From assembly GCA_900542935.1 (NCBI GenBank), contig UQPN01000011.1:1-64000 (forward strand): 64,000 bases of DNA. Direction: 5' to 3'. The position numbers and the translations under genes are program-made. Source of the DNA: an uncultured Eubacteriales bacterium. GTDB lineage: Bacteria; Bacillota; Clostridia; Christensenellales; Borkfalkiaceae. Below are positions 42,894 through 51,300 of the stretch, piece by piece (position 1 is the first letter of the stretch; the number at the start of each line of letters is the position of its first letter). Below the pieces are notes generated by a model. The model was given only the letters and a program-made list of their open reading frames with translations, did not search any database and was not told the DNA's origin.

Positions 42894-43703
42894 ATGAAAA
42901 ACATTTTTGAAGCGCCTTTCGTGCGCGAAATGGAAAAAACTACGGCGAACATGTATCGCCTCGGCTGGGACGAGAGAAACGGCGGCAACGTATCGTATCT
43001 TCTCGACGAAAAAGAGGTAGCGGAATATCTTGATTTGAATCACGTCATCCGCACGATTCCCACGGGATTCGACGCGAAACCTTTAATCGGTAAAATCTTT
43101 ATCGTAACGGGTACGGGCAAGTATTTCAAAAACGTGGAATCGGACCCCGAAACCAACCTCGGCATCGTGCGCATCGGCAAAGACGGCACTACGGCGGAGT
43201 TGCTCTGGGGCTATAAGGACGGCGGTAGATTCACTTCCGAATTTCCCGCGCACATGATGAGCCATATGGCGCGTCTTGCCGTCGATCCGCAGCACCGTAT
43301 CGTGATGCACACGCATCCTACATACACCATCGCGATGAACGCGGTGTGCCCGCTGGACGAAAAAGACTTCACGAAACGCCTCTGGAAGTCCAACACGGAA
43401 GCGGTAGTGGTGTTCCCGGACGGCGTAGGCGTTCTTCCCTGCATGATTTGCGGCACCAACGAAATCGGCGAAGCCACGGCGGCGAAAATGAAGGATTTTC
43501 GTCTGGTGGTTTGGACGAACCACGGCATTTACGGCACGGGTAAAACGATGGACGAAGCGTTCGGCTTAATCGAAACGGTGGAAAAGACGGCGCAGATTTA
43601 CATGCTTACGCTGGGGCACGTGGTAAACGAAATCCCGGACGAAGTGATTAAAGGGCTGGCAAAACTGTGGAATCTGAAAATGCTTCCCGGTGTTCTGGAT
43701 TAA
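42894..43703 (+). CDS. rhaD: Rhamnulose-1-phosphate aldolase
   Basis: RhaD splits rhamnulose 1-phosphate into dihydroxyacetone phosphate and L-lactaldehyde. 269 residues, class II zinc aldolase. GWDERNGGNVSYL, FIVTGTGKYFKNV, FPAHMMSHMARL, MHTHPTYTIAMNAV (zinc histidines) and TNHGIYGTG (third His) match the family. AAGGAG precedes the ATG. It sits between rhaB and fucO; a repeat element lies in the gap after it. Confidence 0.95.
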   Translation: MKNIFEAPFVREMEKTTANMYRLGWDERNGGNVSYLLDEKEVAEYLDLNHVIRTIPTGFDAKPLIGKIFIVTGTGKYFKNVESDPETNLGIVRIGKDGTTAELLWGYKDGGRFTSEFPAHMMSHMARLAVDPQHRIVMHTHPTYTIAMNAVCPLDEKDFTKRLWKSNTEAVVVFPDGVGVLPCMICGTNEIGEATAAKMKDFRLVVWTNHGIYGTGKTMDEAFGLIETVEKTAQIYMLTLGHVVNEIPDEVIKGLAKLWNLKMLPGVLD

Positions 43704-43718
43704 AAGCCTATTATATAG

Positions 43719-43776
43719 CCTTCCCCCCGGGGGGAAGGTGGACAAAGCGAAGCTTTGGACGAATGAGGGGCGTAAC
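43719..43776 (+). repeat. Two-hairpin GGCTTCCCC repeat, copy B
   Basis: Hairpin 1 is a perfect palindrome CCTTCCCCCC/GGGGGGAAGG (43719-43738). Hairpin 2 is CAAAGC-GAA-GCTTTG (43743-43757). Tail GAATGAGGGGCGTAAC. It lies inside the rha operon, between rhaD and fucO. Confidence 0.85.
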
Positions 43777-43801
43777 ATTCAAAACCAAATTAAAAAAATT
43801 T

Positions 43802-43831
43802 GCCGGCTTTCCGGGCGATCGGAAAACCGGC
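43802..43831 (+). other. Hairpin upstream of fucO
   Basis: GCCGG-CTTTCCG pairs with CGGAAAA-CCGGC around GGCGAT. No T-run follows. It may protect or separate the fucO part of the transcript. Confidence 0.55.
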
Positions 43832-43867
43832 GGAAATAAAAATCATTTATGAAAGGAGAAAATCACA

Positions 43868-45013
43868 ATGGCAAGAATCGTACTCAATGAAACAAGTTAT
43901 CACGGCGCGGGCTGCAGAGCGGAAATCGCGGGCGAAATCAAGCGCAGAGGCTTGAACAAAGCTTTTGTCTGCTCCGATCCCGATCTTGTAAAATTCGGCG
44001 TTACCAAAAAGGTAACCGACGTGCTTGAAGGCGCGAATATCCCTTACGAACTGTATTCCAACATCAAGCCCAACCCCACCATCGAAAACGTTCAGACGGG
44101 CGTTGCGGCGTTCAAAGCAAGCGGCGCGGACTGCATCGTGGCGATCGGCGGCGGCTCTTCCATGGATACGGCGAAAGCGATCGGCATCATCATCAACAAC
44201 CCCGAATTTGCGGACGTCCGCTCGCTGGAAGGCGTTGCTCCCACGAAGAAACCCGCAGTTCCCACCATCGCGGTTCCCACCACGGCGGGCACGGCGGCGG
44301 AAGTTACCATCAACTACGTAATCACCGATGTGGAAAAGAAGCGTAAATTCGTCTGCGTAGACGTACACGATATTCCCGTCGTAGCGGTTGTCGATCCCGA
44401 AATGATGGCTTCCATGCCCAAGGGACTTACGGCGGCTACCGGGATGGACGCCTTAACGCACGCAATCGAAGGCTACATCACGAAAGGCGCGTGGGAAATG
44501 ACGGATATGTTCCACCTGAAAGCCATCGAAATCATTTCGAGATCGCTTCGCGGCGCTGTGGCGAACACGAAAGAGGGCAGAGAGGATATGGCGCTCGGTC
44601 AGTACGTGGCAGGCATGGGCTTCTCCAACGTAGGTTTAGGCATCGTCCATTCGATGGCGCATGCGCTGGGCGCGGTTTACGATACGCCGCACGGCGTGGC
44701 AAACGCGATTCTGCTGCCCACCGTCATGGAATACAACGCCGACGCGACGGGCGAAAAATACCGCGATATTGCCAAGGCAATGGGCGTGAAAGGCACGGAA
44801 AACATGACGCAGGAAGAATACAGAAAAGCGGCTGTGGAAGCCGTTCGTCAGCTTTCGAAAGACGTAGGTATTCCTCAGGACCTCAAACAGATCGTCAAGG
44901 ATAAAGACGTCGACTTCCTTGCGCAGTCCGCTATGGACGACGCCTGCCGTCCCGGCAACCCGAAAGATCCTACGCTGGAAGACATCAAGGCGTTGTACCG
45001 CTCTCTGATGTAA
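43868..45013 (+). CDS. fucO: Lactaldehyde reductase (1,2-propanediol oxidoreductase)
   Basis: FucO reduces L-lactaldehyde from rhamnose cleavage to 1,2-propanediol, regenerating NAD+. 381 residues, iron-dependent alcohol dehydrogenase. ADCIVAIGGGSSMDTAKAI (NAD-binding), VPTTAGTAAEVT, TGMDALTHAIEGY (metal His), GIVHSMAHALGAVYDTPHGVANA (metal His residues, shown in parts: GIVHSMAHALG, DTPHGVANA). GAAAGGAG precedes the ATG. Third gene of the rha operon. Confidence 0.94.
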   Translation: MARIVLNETSYHGAGCRAEIAGEIKRRGLNKAFVCSDPDLVKFGVTKKVTDVLEGANIPYELYSNIKPNPTIENVQTGVAAFKASGADCIVAIGGGSSMDTAKAIGIIINNPEFADVRSLEGVAPTKKPAVPTIAVPTTAGTAAEVTINYVITDVEKKRKFVCVDVHDIPVVAVVDPEMMASMPKGLTAATGMDALTHAIEGYITKGAWEMTDMFHLKAIEIISRSLRGAVANTKEGREDMALGQYVAGMGFSNVGLGIVHSMAHALGAVYDTPHGVANAILLPTVMEYNADATGEKYRDIAKAMGVKGTENMTQEEYRKAAVEAVRQLSKDVGIPQDLKQIVKDKDVDFLAQSAMDDACRPGNPKDPTLEDIKALYRSLM

Positions 45014-45021
45014 TTCGCTCG

Positions 45022-45139
45022 CGCGCTTGAAAGGCGTCGCATTACTGCGTCGTGCTCCGTTTTCCCTCGGTCATTTACTATTTGTAAACTCCCGTCGGGA
45101 AATACTCGCACTCCTTGTACTGCTCGCTTTTGAAGCGCG
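45022..45139 (+). repeat. 118-nt inverted-repeat element, copy 2
   Basis: It begins 8 nt after the fucO stop, with end sequences CGCGCTTGAAAGGC and GCTTTTGAAGCGCG and the same central TTTACTATTTGTAAA as copy 1 (37821-37936). The two copies match along most of their length; the differences in the middle arms mostly keep pairing possible, e.g. TTTTCCC with GGGAAA here. Confidence 0.85.
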
Positions 45140-45171
45140 GTGTAGCTTAGTTGTAAATTATGCAATATTTC

Positions 45172-45301
45172 AAGGCTTCCCCTTGCCTGAAAAAAATTCA
45201 GTGTACTTCATTTTTTCGGCAAAAATGGGAAGCCTTGCCTCGCGTTAAGGCTTCCCCTTGGGGAGAGGCTCCTTGCGAAGCAAGGTGGTGAGGGGCGTAG
45301 C
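45172..45301 (+). repeat. Two-hairpin GGCTTCCCC repeat, copy C, with a second hairpin-1 unit
   Basis: 45172-45236 has AAGGCTTCCC and GGGAAGCCTT as a perfect 10-bp inverted repeat enclosing a longer AT-rich middle. 45247-45301 is a regular copy: hairpin 1 with GGCTTCCCC/GGGGAGAGGCT, hairpin 2 CCTTGC-GAA-GCAAGG (45271-45285), tail TGAGGGGCGTAGC. No gene lies in 45014-45443. Confidence 0.85.
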
Positions 45302-45384
45302 TTCTTTTCGATAAAAACAATGCAAGCGTTTTCATCGAAAAAACATTCAGTCCGTTATCCTTAAAAAAACTTCATAAACAAAAA

Positions 45385-45421
45385 TGCCCCGCCGCAAATT
45401 TTTGCGGCGGGGCACATTTTT
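45385..45421. terminator. Terminator between fucO and the 46256 operon
   Basis: TGCCCCGCCGCAAA pairs with TTTGCGGCGGGGCA (14 bp) and a T-rich tail follows. It serves both convergent transcripts. Confidence 0.88.
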
Positions 45422-45443
45422 CATGCGCTTGTTGTGTTCGCGC

Positions 45444-46256
45444 TTATTTTCTCTTCTTAATGAATCCGTCCTGCGCGATATTCAATCCCATATCCCGCGC
45501 AACGCAGTACAATTTTTTCGTGTATATGTCGCACAACGCTTCGGGGCGGTGGCTGTCCGCCGAAACCACCACGGGCGCGTTGAGTTTTTTGCAGATGTCC
45601 AGCAGATAGTCGGTAGGGTAGTTAAAGCCGTTCGCCCGCGCGCCCTGACTGTTAATTTCCGCCTTCACGCCGCAATCTTTGCAACATCGAATTACGTCCT
45701 CAAACTTTTCAAGCACTTCCGCGTCGGGAGTGAAACCGTGCGAAAAAATCACGTCCGGGTGCGCTAAAATCGAAAAATATCCCGTTTGTAAGCCATCGAT
45801 CAGCCGATCGAAATACGCCATCACGTCGTCCTTGTCATCGGTAAAGAAAGAGCACGCGATTTTTCCGTCGTGCAGAAAAGAATGCTCGCCTAAAATCAGA
45901 TAGTCCACGCTTTGTAAAAGTCGTTCGTAAAGCGCGTCGTAACCGGGAAAATATTCGATTTCAAGCCCCCGATAAATGCGGATTTTCTTTCCGTATTCCG
46001 CTTCGGCGGCGTCGAATTGCGGCAGGTATTCGCTTTGCATCGTCGCCTCGTCCATATACGGACTCGGCAACAGCGCGGGGTGCGCGAAATGATCGGAAAT
46101 ACCGATCGATTTCATGCCGTTTTTCACCGCCTCCCGCACATAATCGGAAACCGTTCCCGCGGCGTGCCCGCAAAGATAGTTATGCGTGTGGTAATTGTAT
46201 AATATCCGTATCTTTTCCGCTTCTTCGTCCCGGATTTCTTTGAATTTTCGTATCAT
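45444..46256 (-). CDS. PHP-domain phosphatase, histidinol-phosphatase-like
   Basis: A 270-residue PHP-fold metal-dependent phosphoesterase. YNYHTHNYLCGHAAG (metal histidines), IGISDHFAHP, RGLEIEYFPGY, LGEHSFL (His), LAHPD and VSADSHRPEAL complete the metal cluster pattern of HisK/YcdX-like proteins. Histidinol phosphate is one candidate substrate, but no other his genes are nearby. It begins 4 nt after the stop of the preceding membrane protein gene. Confidence 0.85.
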   Translation of the reverse strand: MIRKFKEIRDEEAEKIRILYNYHTHNYLCGHAAGTVSDYVREAVKNGMKSIGISDHFAHPALLPSPYMDEATMQSEYLPQFDAAEAEYGKKIRIYRGLEIEYFPGYDALYERLLQSVDYLILGEHSFLHDGKIACSFFTDDKDDVMAYFDRLIDGLQTGYFSILAHPDVIFSHGFTPDAEVLEKFEDVIRCCKDCGVKAEINSQGARANGFNYPTDYLLDICKKLNAPVVVSADSHRPEALCDIYTKKLYCVARDMGLNIAQDGFIKKRK

Positions 46257-46260
46257 AAAC

Positions 46261-46965
46261 TTACTTCTTGTTTTCGTATTCCGCTTTGATTTTTAACAGT
46301 TCTTCGTATTCCGCGCGGGAAATCGTTACCGTTTCTTCCGCGGCGCCCGTATTGTCCGCCGCCGCTTCCGTTCCGGATTTTTCCGCTTTTCCGTTCGCCG
46401 ATTTCGCAATCGCGCCTACGGCGATTTTTAAACCGATGAACGCAAGGCACAGCACCACGAAGAAAAATACAAACGCCGTGCTGTTCCAGAATTTTCCCAT
46501 CAGCGAATATACGGAAAGCTCCAGAATCAGCGCGATTACGCCGCCTGTAACGCCCGCCGCGATTTTTAATCCCGTCAGCGATTTTTTCGCGCGGTACTGC
46601 ATATCCGTAATCTGATTTATCAGCAGCGAAAGAATTACCAGCGTCAGCGTGCTCGTCGAAAGGAACCCTTTTTCGTATTTGCCGATGATGAAAAACAGCA
46701 ACGCGAACAGCGCCGTAACAAGAATCATCGCGCCGGAAACGTAGGCAAGCGTTTTGTTGTTCTCGTAAATCGAAACGGAAGTTAAAAGCAGCAACCCGGA
46801 AACTCCCACGATTAAAAGAATAATCAATCCTCTCCAGATAAACGACGAGAAACTCTTGCCGAAAATGTCGGCGTCGAAAAACAGCTGCGCCGCCACAAGG
46901 CACGCAAACCACAAAATAGCCGCGCCGATAAAGCCGAGCGATACAATCGTAAGCTTTTTCTTCAT
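46261..46965 (-). CDS. Hypothetical membrane protein with about six helices
   Basis: A 234-residue membrane protein of unknown function. Hydrophobic segments at about 5-25, 32-52, 60-80, 90-105, 120-140 and 148-166 are followed by a cytoplasmic tail with VTISRAEYEELLKIKAEYENKK (a short charged helix, often seen as a coiled coil; cited here as SRAEYEELLKIKAEYE). GGGAGG lies before the ATG at 46965. First gene of a two-gene operon with the PHP phosphatase. Confidence 0.75.
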   Translation of the reverse strand: MKKKLTIVSLGFIGAAILWFACLVAAQLFFDADIFGKSFSSFIWRGLIILLIVGVSGLLLLTSVSIYENNKTLAYVSGAMILVTALFALLFFIIGKYEKGFLSTSTLTLVILSLLINQITDMQYRAKKSLTGLKIAAGVTGGVIALILELSVYSLMGKFWNSTAFVFFFVVLCLAFIGLKIAVGAIAKSANGKAEKSGTEAAADNTGAAEETVTISRAEYEELLKIKAEYENKK

Positions 46966-46999
46966 TTTAAAAATCCTCCCTGTACAGCTTTCTGCTTGT

Positions 47000-47028
47000 A
47001 TTATAGCACACTTTTTTATAAAATTCAA
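47000..47028 (-). promoter_or_regulatory. Promoter of the membrane protein/PHP phosphatase operon
   Basis: Minus strand TTGAAT (47028-47023), 17 nt, TATAAT (47005-47000). Confidence 0.8.
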
Positions 47029-47060
47029 CACTTTTTTGCGGAAATTCAACTTCTTTTATC

Positions 47061-47089
47061 TTGACTAAAGAAGGGAAGTATGGTATGAT
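47061..47089 (+). promoter_or_regulatory. Promoter of the 47193 gene
   Basis: TTGACT (47061-47066), 17 nt, TATGAT (47084-47089). Makes the in-frame start at 47061 impossible. Confidence 0.7.
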
Positions 47090-47192
47090 TGAAATGTTGT
47101 TTTGCAGCCGTAAAATAATTCGATATACCCTTAAAATAAAGGATGTTTCGATACGGCTACGCTTGGTAATTTGCGCCGACGGTGGAAAAAAT

Positions 47193-47702
47193 ATGAGTAT
47201 AGACAAAGCATTTGCCGAACTTGAAGAAAAGAGAAAAAATAAAACAGCCGCTAAAGTCCGGCTTGTTCTGAATGCAAAAAAAGAAATTGAAGATTGGACC
47301 GGGCGGGCTTATTGCGGAGATTATACTTATGCCGAGGCGGTTTCTTATATTGTTCATAAATACCTTGTGCGGAAGATCTCCTTTACGGAGTGTCTGGAGT
47401 ATATCAGACCGGAATTGAAAAATGAAGTTTTGCGGCAAAAAGACGGAAAACGTATTGATTATCTGACAGAAGACTACGCAAGCGGAGAGGATTTAAAAGA
47501 CATTTTCCTTCTTCCTCCGCGCGGCGCGGCGGTAATCGACGGGTGCCAGAAAGACGGGTGCGTCCTGTTTTTATGCGAACAAGAAGGACGACTTTCACAG
47601 TGGAGCTTCGAAGGAAATACGCGCGGATATAATATTTTGAATATTGAATTATATATTCTGCATAACAGCATCGATACTGCTATGTATCTGGCGAAACATT
47701 GA
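47193..47702 (+). CDS. Hypothetical protein
   Basis: 169 residues, no family recognised. The N-terminal half is helical and charged (IDKAFAELEEKRKNKTAAKVR); the C-terminal half is beta-rich with IFLLPPRGAAVIDG and CVLFLCEQEGRLSQWSFEG. No signal peptide or membrane segment. The ribosome binding site is weak (GGTGGA). The ATG at 47193 is chosen from the promoter position; a later start is possible. Base composition is more AT-rich than neighbouring genes, which could mean recent acquisition. Confidence 0.65.
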   Translation: MSIDKAFAELEEKRKNKTAAKVRLVLNAKKEIEDWTGRAYCGDYTYAEAVSYIVHKYLVRKISFTECLEYIRPELKNEVLRQKDGKRIDYLTEDYASGEDLKDIFLLPPRGAAVIDGCQKDGCVLFLCEQEGRLSQWSFEGNTRGYNILNIELYILHNSIDTAMYLAKH

Positions 47703-47705
47703 GGA

Positions 47706-47746
47706 GCGCACGCGTACGCGCGCGTACATAAATTAAACGCGTGCGC
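47706..47746 (+). other. GC-rich inverted repeat after the 47193 gene
   Basis: GCGCACGCGT (47706-47715) and ACGCGTGCGC (47737-47746) with alternating CG in the loop. Its position just after the stop suggests a terminator, but it lacks a T-run. Confidence 0.5.
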
Positions 47747-47915
47747 GAAAAAAGAATGAAACGCATATGCGGAAAAAGTGCGTTCGGAAAGGCTGTTGAA
47801 AGCGAAAAAACCGAAAAAATTTTCTTAAAAAATACAAAAAAGAGGCGCAAAGGGGAGAAAAACCGCAAAAAATCGAAAAAATTTCAAAAAAATTTCTGAA
47901 ATCTTGCATAAACGC

Positions 47916-47944
47916 TTGACATCCGCTTGCACTTTTGGTAATAT
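47916..47944 (+). promoter_or_regulatory. Promoter of the S10-spc ribosomal operon
   Basis: TTGACA (47916-47921), 17 nt, TAATAT (47939-47944), about 255 nt before rpsJ. Confidence 0.82.
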
Positions 47945-47950
47945 AGATAC

Positions 47951-48185
47951 GCTGCGTAAATATGCGGTGTATTGGGCTGACGCGGGAAGTTACTGCAAAT
48001 CCGAAGAAAAAGCCACTTCGGCAGATAATTTCCGTCGACAATGTGAGGGCTCGACCCTTGCGACTGACCGGGGCTTTGCGTGAAAACGCTCGGCTGGAAA
48101 AAGAGTGTTTTTTATTTTGCTCAAAACCTCGATACACACGGACGTGTTGACACAGTAATACAAAATCTTCTCTGAAAGAGAAACA
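47951..48185 (+). promoter_or_regulatory. Structured 5' leader of the S10 operon
   Basis: About 235 nt of transcribed leader without a convincing gene. A GCGT-GAAA-ACGC hairpin within CCGGGGCTTT...CTCGGCTGG and a second CACAC/GTGTTG hairpin near the ribosome binding site are visible. S10 operon leaders in other bacteria bind a ribosomal protein (L4 in E. coli) for autogenous control; whether this one does is inference. Confidence 0.5.
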
Positions 48186-48198
48186 TAAGGAGTCAGAA

Positions 48199-48498
48199 AT
48201 GGCAGTACAGAAAATCAGAATCAAATTGGCGGCTTACGATCACGAGCTGGTAGACGAAGCGGCTTCCCGCATCGTGGAAACGATGAAGAAGAGCGGCGCG
48301 AAAATTTCGGGACCGATTCCTCTTCCCACCGAAAGAGAAATCATCACGATTCTCCGTTCCCCGCACAAATACAAAGATTCCCGCGAACAGTTCGAAATGA
48401 GAACGTACAAGAGAATCATCGATATCTATTCCCCCAACGCGAAACTGCTCGATACCATTCACCTGCCCGCAGGCGTCGATATCAAAATCAAGCTGTAA
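48199..48498 (+). CDS. rpsJ: Ribosomal protein S10
   Basis: Small-subunit protein S10, also the NusE partner in antitermination. 99 residues, slightly shorter than the usual 102-103. [18 protein letters not shown] at the start, [24 protein letters not shown] and the terminal [10 protein letters not shown] are typical. AAGGAG precedes the ATG. First gene of the long ribosomal operon. The 87-nt gap to rplC contains a small hairpin (AATACTTCGC/GCGAGGTATT). Confidence 0.97.
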   Translation: MAVQKIRIKLAAYDHELVDEAASRIVETMKKSGAKISGPIPLPTEREIITILRSPHKYKDSREQFEMRTYKRIIDIYSPNAKLLDTIHLPAGVDIKIKL

Positions 48499-48585
48499 TC
48501 GCGGCGGAACAAGAAACCAACATCGCAAAAAAATACTTCGCAAGCGAGGTATTAAGAAATATTTTATAAGGAGTGAACTTTATCA

Positions 48586-49221
48586 ATGAATAAAGCAATC
48601 ATCGGGCGCAAAATCGGAATGACGAGATTGTTTGCGCAGGACGGGAAAATGATTCCCGTAACGGTAGTGGAGGCAGGTCCCTGCCCCGTAGTGCAGGTGA
48701 AAACCACGGAGCACGACGGCTATGCGGCTTTGAAGCTCGGCTTCATCGAAACCAGCGAAAAGGCGCTTACGAAGCCGGAACTCGGACAGTTCAAGAAAGC
48801 GAACGTGAAACCCTGCAAGGTGCTCAAAGAAATCAGAGTAGACAACGCGGAAAGTTTCAAAGTGGGCGACGAGCTCAAAGCGGACGTGTTCGCCGCAGGC
48901 GACAAGGTAGACGTTTCCGGCATTACGAAAGGGCACGGCTATACGGGCGTTATCAAGAGATGGAATCAGCAGCGTCTGAAGGAAACGCACGGCGTAGGCC
49001 CCGTACACAGAGAACCGGGTTCCATGGGCGCCAACTCTTCGCCTTCCAGAGTATTCAAGCTGAAGCACCTCGCCGGTCAGTACGGTGTAGAGAACGTTAC
49101 GATTCAGAACCTTGAAATCGTAAAAGTAGATCTGGCGAGAAACGTTCTTCTCATCAAAGGCGCGATCCCCGGCGTGAAAGGCAGCATCGTTACCGTCGGC
49201 AGCAGCGTGAAGAGCAAATAA
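48586..49221 (+). CDS. rplC: Ribosomal protein L3
   Basis: Large-subunit protein near the peptidyl transferase centre, 211 residues. IIGRKIGMTRLF at the start, GHGYTGVIKRWNQQ and REPGSMGANSSPSRVFK (the central loop that reaches the peptidyl transferase region) and NVLLIKGAIPGVKG near the end. Follows rpsJ; rplD starts 12 nt later. AAGGAG is upstream of the ATG. Confidence 0.98.
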   Translation: MNKAIIGRKIGMTRLFAQDGKMIPVTVVEAGPCPVVQVKTTEHDGYAALKLGFIETSEKALTKPELGQFKKANVKPCKVLKEIRVDNAESFKVGDELKADVFAAGDKVDVSGITKGHGYTGVIKRWNQQRLKETHGVGPVHREPGSMGANSSPSRVFKLKHLAGQYGVENVTIQNLEIVKVDLARNVLLIKGAIPGVKGSIVTVGSSVKSK

Positions 49222-49233
49222 GGAGAAAAGACA

Positions 49234-49854
49234 ATGACCGGAATTAAAGTATATAATATGAAAGGTGCGGTTGTCGGCGAAATGGAGCTCAGCGACAGCG
49301 TGTTCGGCGCCGAGTACAACGAAAGCCTGATTCATCAGGCGGTTGTAACTCGTCTTGCCAACGAAAGACAGGGCACGAAGTCCACGCTTACCCGCAGCGA
49401 AGTTCGCGGCGGCGGCATCAAACCCTGGAGACAGAAAGGCACGGGCAGAGCCCGTCAGGGTTCCATCCGCGCTCCGCAGTGGATCAAGGGCGGCGTAGTG
49501 TTCGCACCCAAATCCCGCGACTTCTCTAAGAAGATGAACGCGAAGGCGAAAACGGGCGCATTGCTTTCCGCCGTATCCAAGAAGCTTGCCGACGGCGAAC
49601 TTCTTATCGTGGACGAGCTGAAATCCGAGGGCAAAACCAAAGAGATGGCGGCGTTCGTAAAGGCGATGAACCTTAACAAGAGCGCACTGCTTGTAATGAG
49701 CGAAAGGGACGAGCTCGTGATCCGCGCGACGAACAATCTTCCCCGCGTATCCACGATGAACGTTGATCTTTTGAACACGTACGACGTTGTGGCGAACGCG
49801 AAAGTAGTAATGACGAAAGCCGCCGCAGAGAAATTTCAGGAGGTATACGCGTAA
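49234..49854 (+). CDS. rplD: Ribosomal protein L4
   Basis: Large-subunit protein lining the exit tunnel, 206 residues. The extended loop has [20 protein letters not shown] and the globular part has [17 protein letters not shown] and LLIVDEL. L4 is the autoregulator of the S10 operon in E. coli; a leader large enough for a similar role lies upstream of rpsJ. Its stop overlaps the rplW start by one base (TAATG). Confidence 0.98.
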   Translation: MTGIKVYNMKGAVVGEMELSDSVFGAEYNESLIHQAVVTRLANERQGTKSTLTRSEVRGGGIKPWRQKGTGRARQGSIRAPQWIKGGVVFAPKSRDFSKKMNAKAKTGALLSAVSKKLADGELLIVDELKSEGKTKEMAAFVKAMNLNKSALLVMSERDELVIRATNNLPRVSTMNVDLLNTYDVVANAKVVMTKAAAEKFQEVYA

Positions 49855-50144
49855 TGTTTGCCGAAGACGTAATTTTGAAGCCCGTTCTCACCGAGAAGGG
49901 TTATGACGGAATCGCGGATAAGAGATACACGTTCTACGTGAAAAACACCGCAAACAAAATCGAAATCAGAAGCGCCGTTGAAAAATTGTTCGGCGTGAAG
50001 GTTGCCAAAGTAAACACGATCAACTGCAAAGGCAAGCTGAAGAGAATGGGCAGAAACGAAGGTTACACGCCCGACCGCAAAAAAGCGGTGGTTATCCTCA
50101 AAGAGGACAGCAAGCCCATCGAGTTCTTCAACTCTTTGGCGTAA
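49854..50144 (+). CDS. rplW: Ribosomal protein L23
   Basis: Large-subunit protein at the tunnel exit, docking site for trigger factor and SRP. 96 residues. [36 protein letters not shown] and the C-terminal [14 protein letters not shown] fit the family. AGGAGG for this gene lies in the end of rplD, and the start overlaps the rplD stop. Confidence 0.97.
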   Translation: MFAEDVILKPVLTEKGYDGIADKRYTFYVKNTANKIEIRSAVEKLFGVKVAKVNTINCKGKLKRMGRNEGYTPDRKKAVVILKEDSKPIEFFNSLA

Positions 50145-50162
50145 TCGGGGAGGATATAAAAA

Positions 50163-50990
50163 ATGGCTATTAAAACATATAAACCTACCACGCCGTCCCG
50201 CCGTTTCATTACGGTTCTGAAAAGAGAAGAGGTAACGGGCGATAAACCGGAAAAGTCCTTGATGCACGATCAGCGCCATTCGGGCGGCAGAAACAATCAG
50301 GGCAAAATCACCTGCCGCCACATCGGCGGCGGAAACCGCACGAAATATCGTATCATCGATTTCAAGCGCAATAAAGACGACATCCCCGCTACGGTAAAGA
50401 GCATCCAGTACGATCCCAACAGAAGCGCAAACATCGCGCTCATCGCGTATGCGGACGGCGCCAAAGCGTATATCCTCGCTCCCCTCGGCTTAAACGTGGG
50501 CGACAAGGTTATGAGCGGCGCGAAAGCGGATATCAAAGTGGGTAACGCTCTTCCGCTTGAAAACATTCCCGTAGGTACCATGGTGCACAACGTAGAGCTT
50601 ACCCCCGGCAAGGGCGGACAGCTTGCAAGAAGCGCGGGGCTTGCGGCGCAAATCGTAGCTACCGAAGGCAAATACGCCACGCTTCGTCTGCCCAGCGGCG
50701 AAATGAGATACGTGCTTTTAAGATGCCGCGCCACGATCGGTCAGGTGGGCAACGTAGAACACGAAATCGTATCCCTCGGCAAAGCCGGTAAGGCGAGATA
50801 CCTCGGTCAGCGCCCGGAAGTACGCGGCGCGGTTATGAACCCCGTAGATCACCCTCACGGCGGCGGCGAAGGCAAGGCTCCCGTAGGCCATGCAGGTCCT
50901 ATGACTCCTTGGGGCAAACCCGCTCTCGGCTACAAGACGAGAAAGAAGAAGAATGCGACGAACAAGTTCATTCTTAAGAGAATCAACTAA
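50163..50990 (+). CDS. rplB: Ribosomal protein L2
   Basis: Large-subunit protein needed for subunit joining and peptidyl transferase structure, 275 residues. [22 protein letters not shown] (as [16 protein letters not shown]), [13 protein letters not shown], and the C-terminal [19 protein letters not shown] with the conserved His of DHPHGGGEG. Preceded by GGGGAGG. Confidence 0.98.
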   Translation: MAIKTYKPTTPSRRFITVLKREEVTGDKPEKSLMHDQRHSGGRNNQGKITCRHIGGGNRTKYRIIDFKRNKDDIPATVKSIQYDPNRSANIALIAYADGAKAYILAPLGLNVGDKVMSGAKADIKVGNALPLENIPVGTMVHNVELTPGKGGQLARSAGLAAQIVATEGKYATLRLPSGEMRYVLLRCRATIGQVGNVEHEIVSLGKAGKARYLGQRPEVRGAVMNPVDHPHGGGEGKAPVGHAGPMTPWGKPALGYKTRKKKNATNKFILKRIN

Positions 50991-51008
50991 TCCGGAGGAG
51001 AGAAGAAT

Positions 51009-51287
51009 ATGTCAAGAAGCATAAAGAAAGGACCTTACGTGGAAGCGAAGCTTTTAAGCCGTATTCAGGCGATGAACGAAGCGAACGAGAAGAAGGTTTT
51101 GAAAACTTGGTCGAGAGCGTCCACGATCTTCCCCGATATGGTAGGTCATACGATTGCGGTGTACGACGGCAGAAAGCACGTTCCCGTATATATAACGGAA
51201 GACATGATCGGCTGCAAGCTCGGCGAGTTTGCTCCTACGAGAACCTTCCACGGGCACGCCGCTAAGACGTCCACGCCCGCGAAATAA
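51009..51287 (+). CDS. rpsS: Ribosomal protein S19
   Basis: Small-subunit head protein, 92 residues. [43 protein letters not shown] and [14 protein letters not shown] are standard. GGAGGAG precedes the ATG; rplV begins 13 nt after the stop. Confidence 0.98.
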   Translation: MSRSIKKGPYVEAKLLSRIQAMNEANEKKVLKTWSRASTIFPDMVGHTIAVYDGRKHVPVYITEDMIGCKLGEFAPTRTFHGHAAKTSTPAK

Positions 51288-51300
51288 GGAGAGATGACAA

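Noticed and set aside
37821..45301. Composite transposon bounded by the two 116-118 nt elements
   Set aside because: The copies are in the same orientation, no transposase lies between, and the enclosed genes are ordinary nag and rha genes with good native promoters.
47962..48150. 62-residue frame upstream of rpsJ
   Set aside because: It lacks a ribosome binding site, resembles no protein, and the region folds into hairpins; it is better read as leader RNA.
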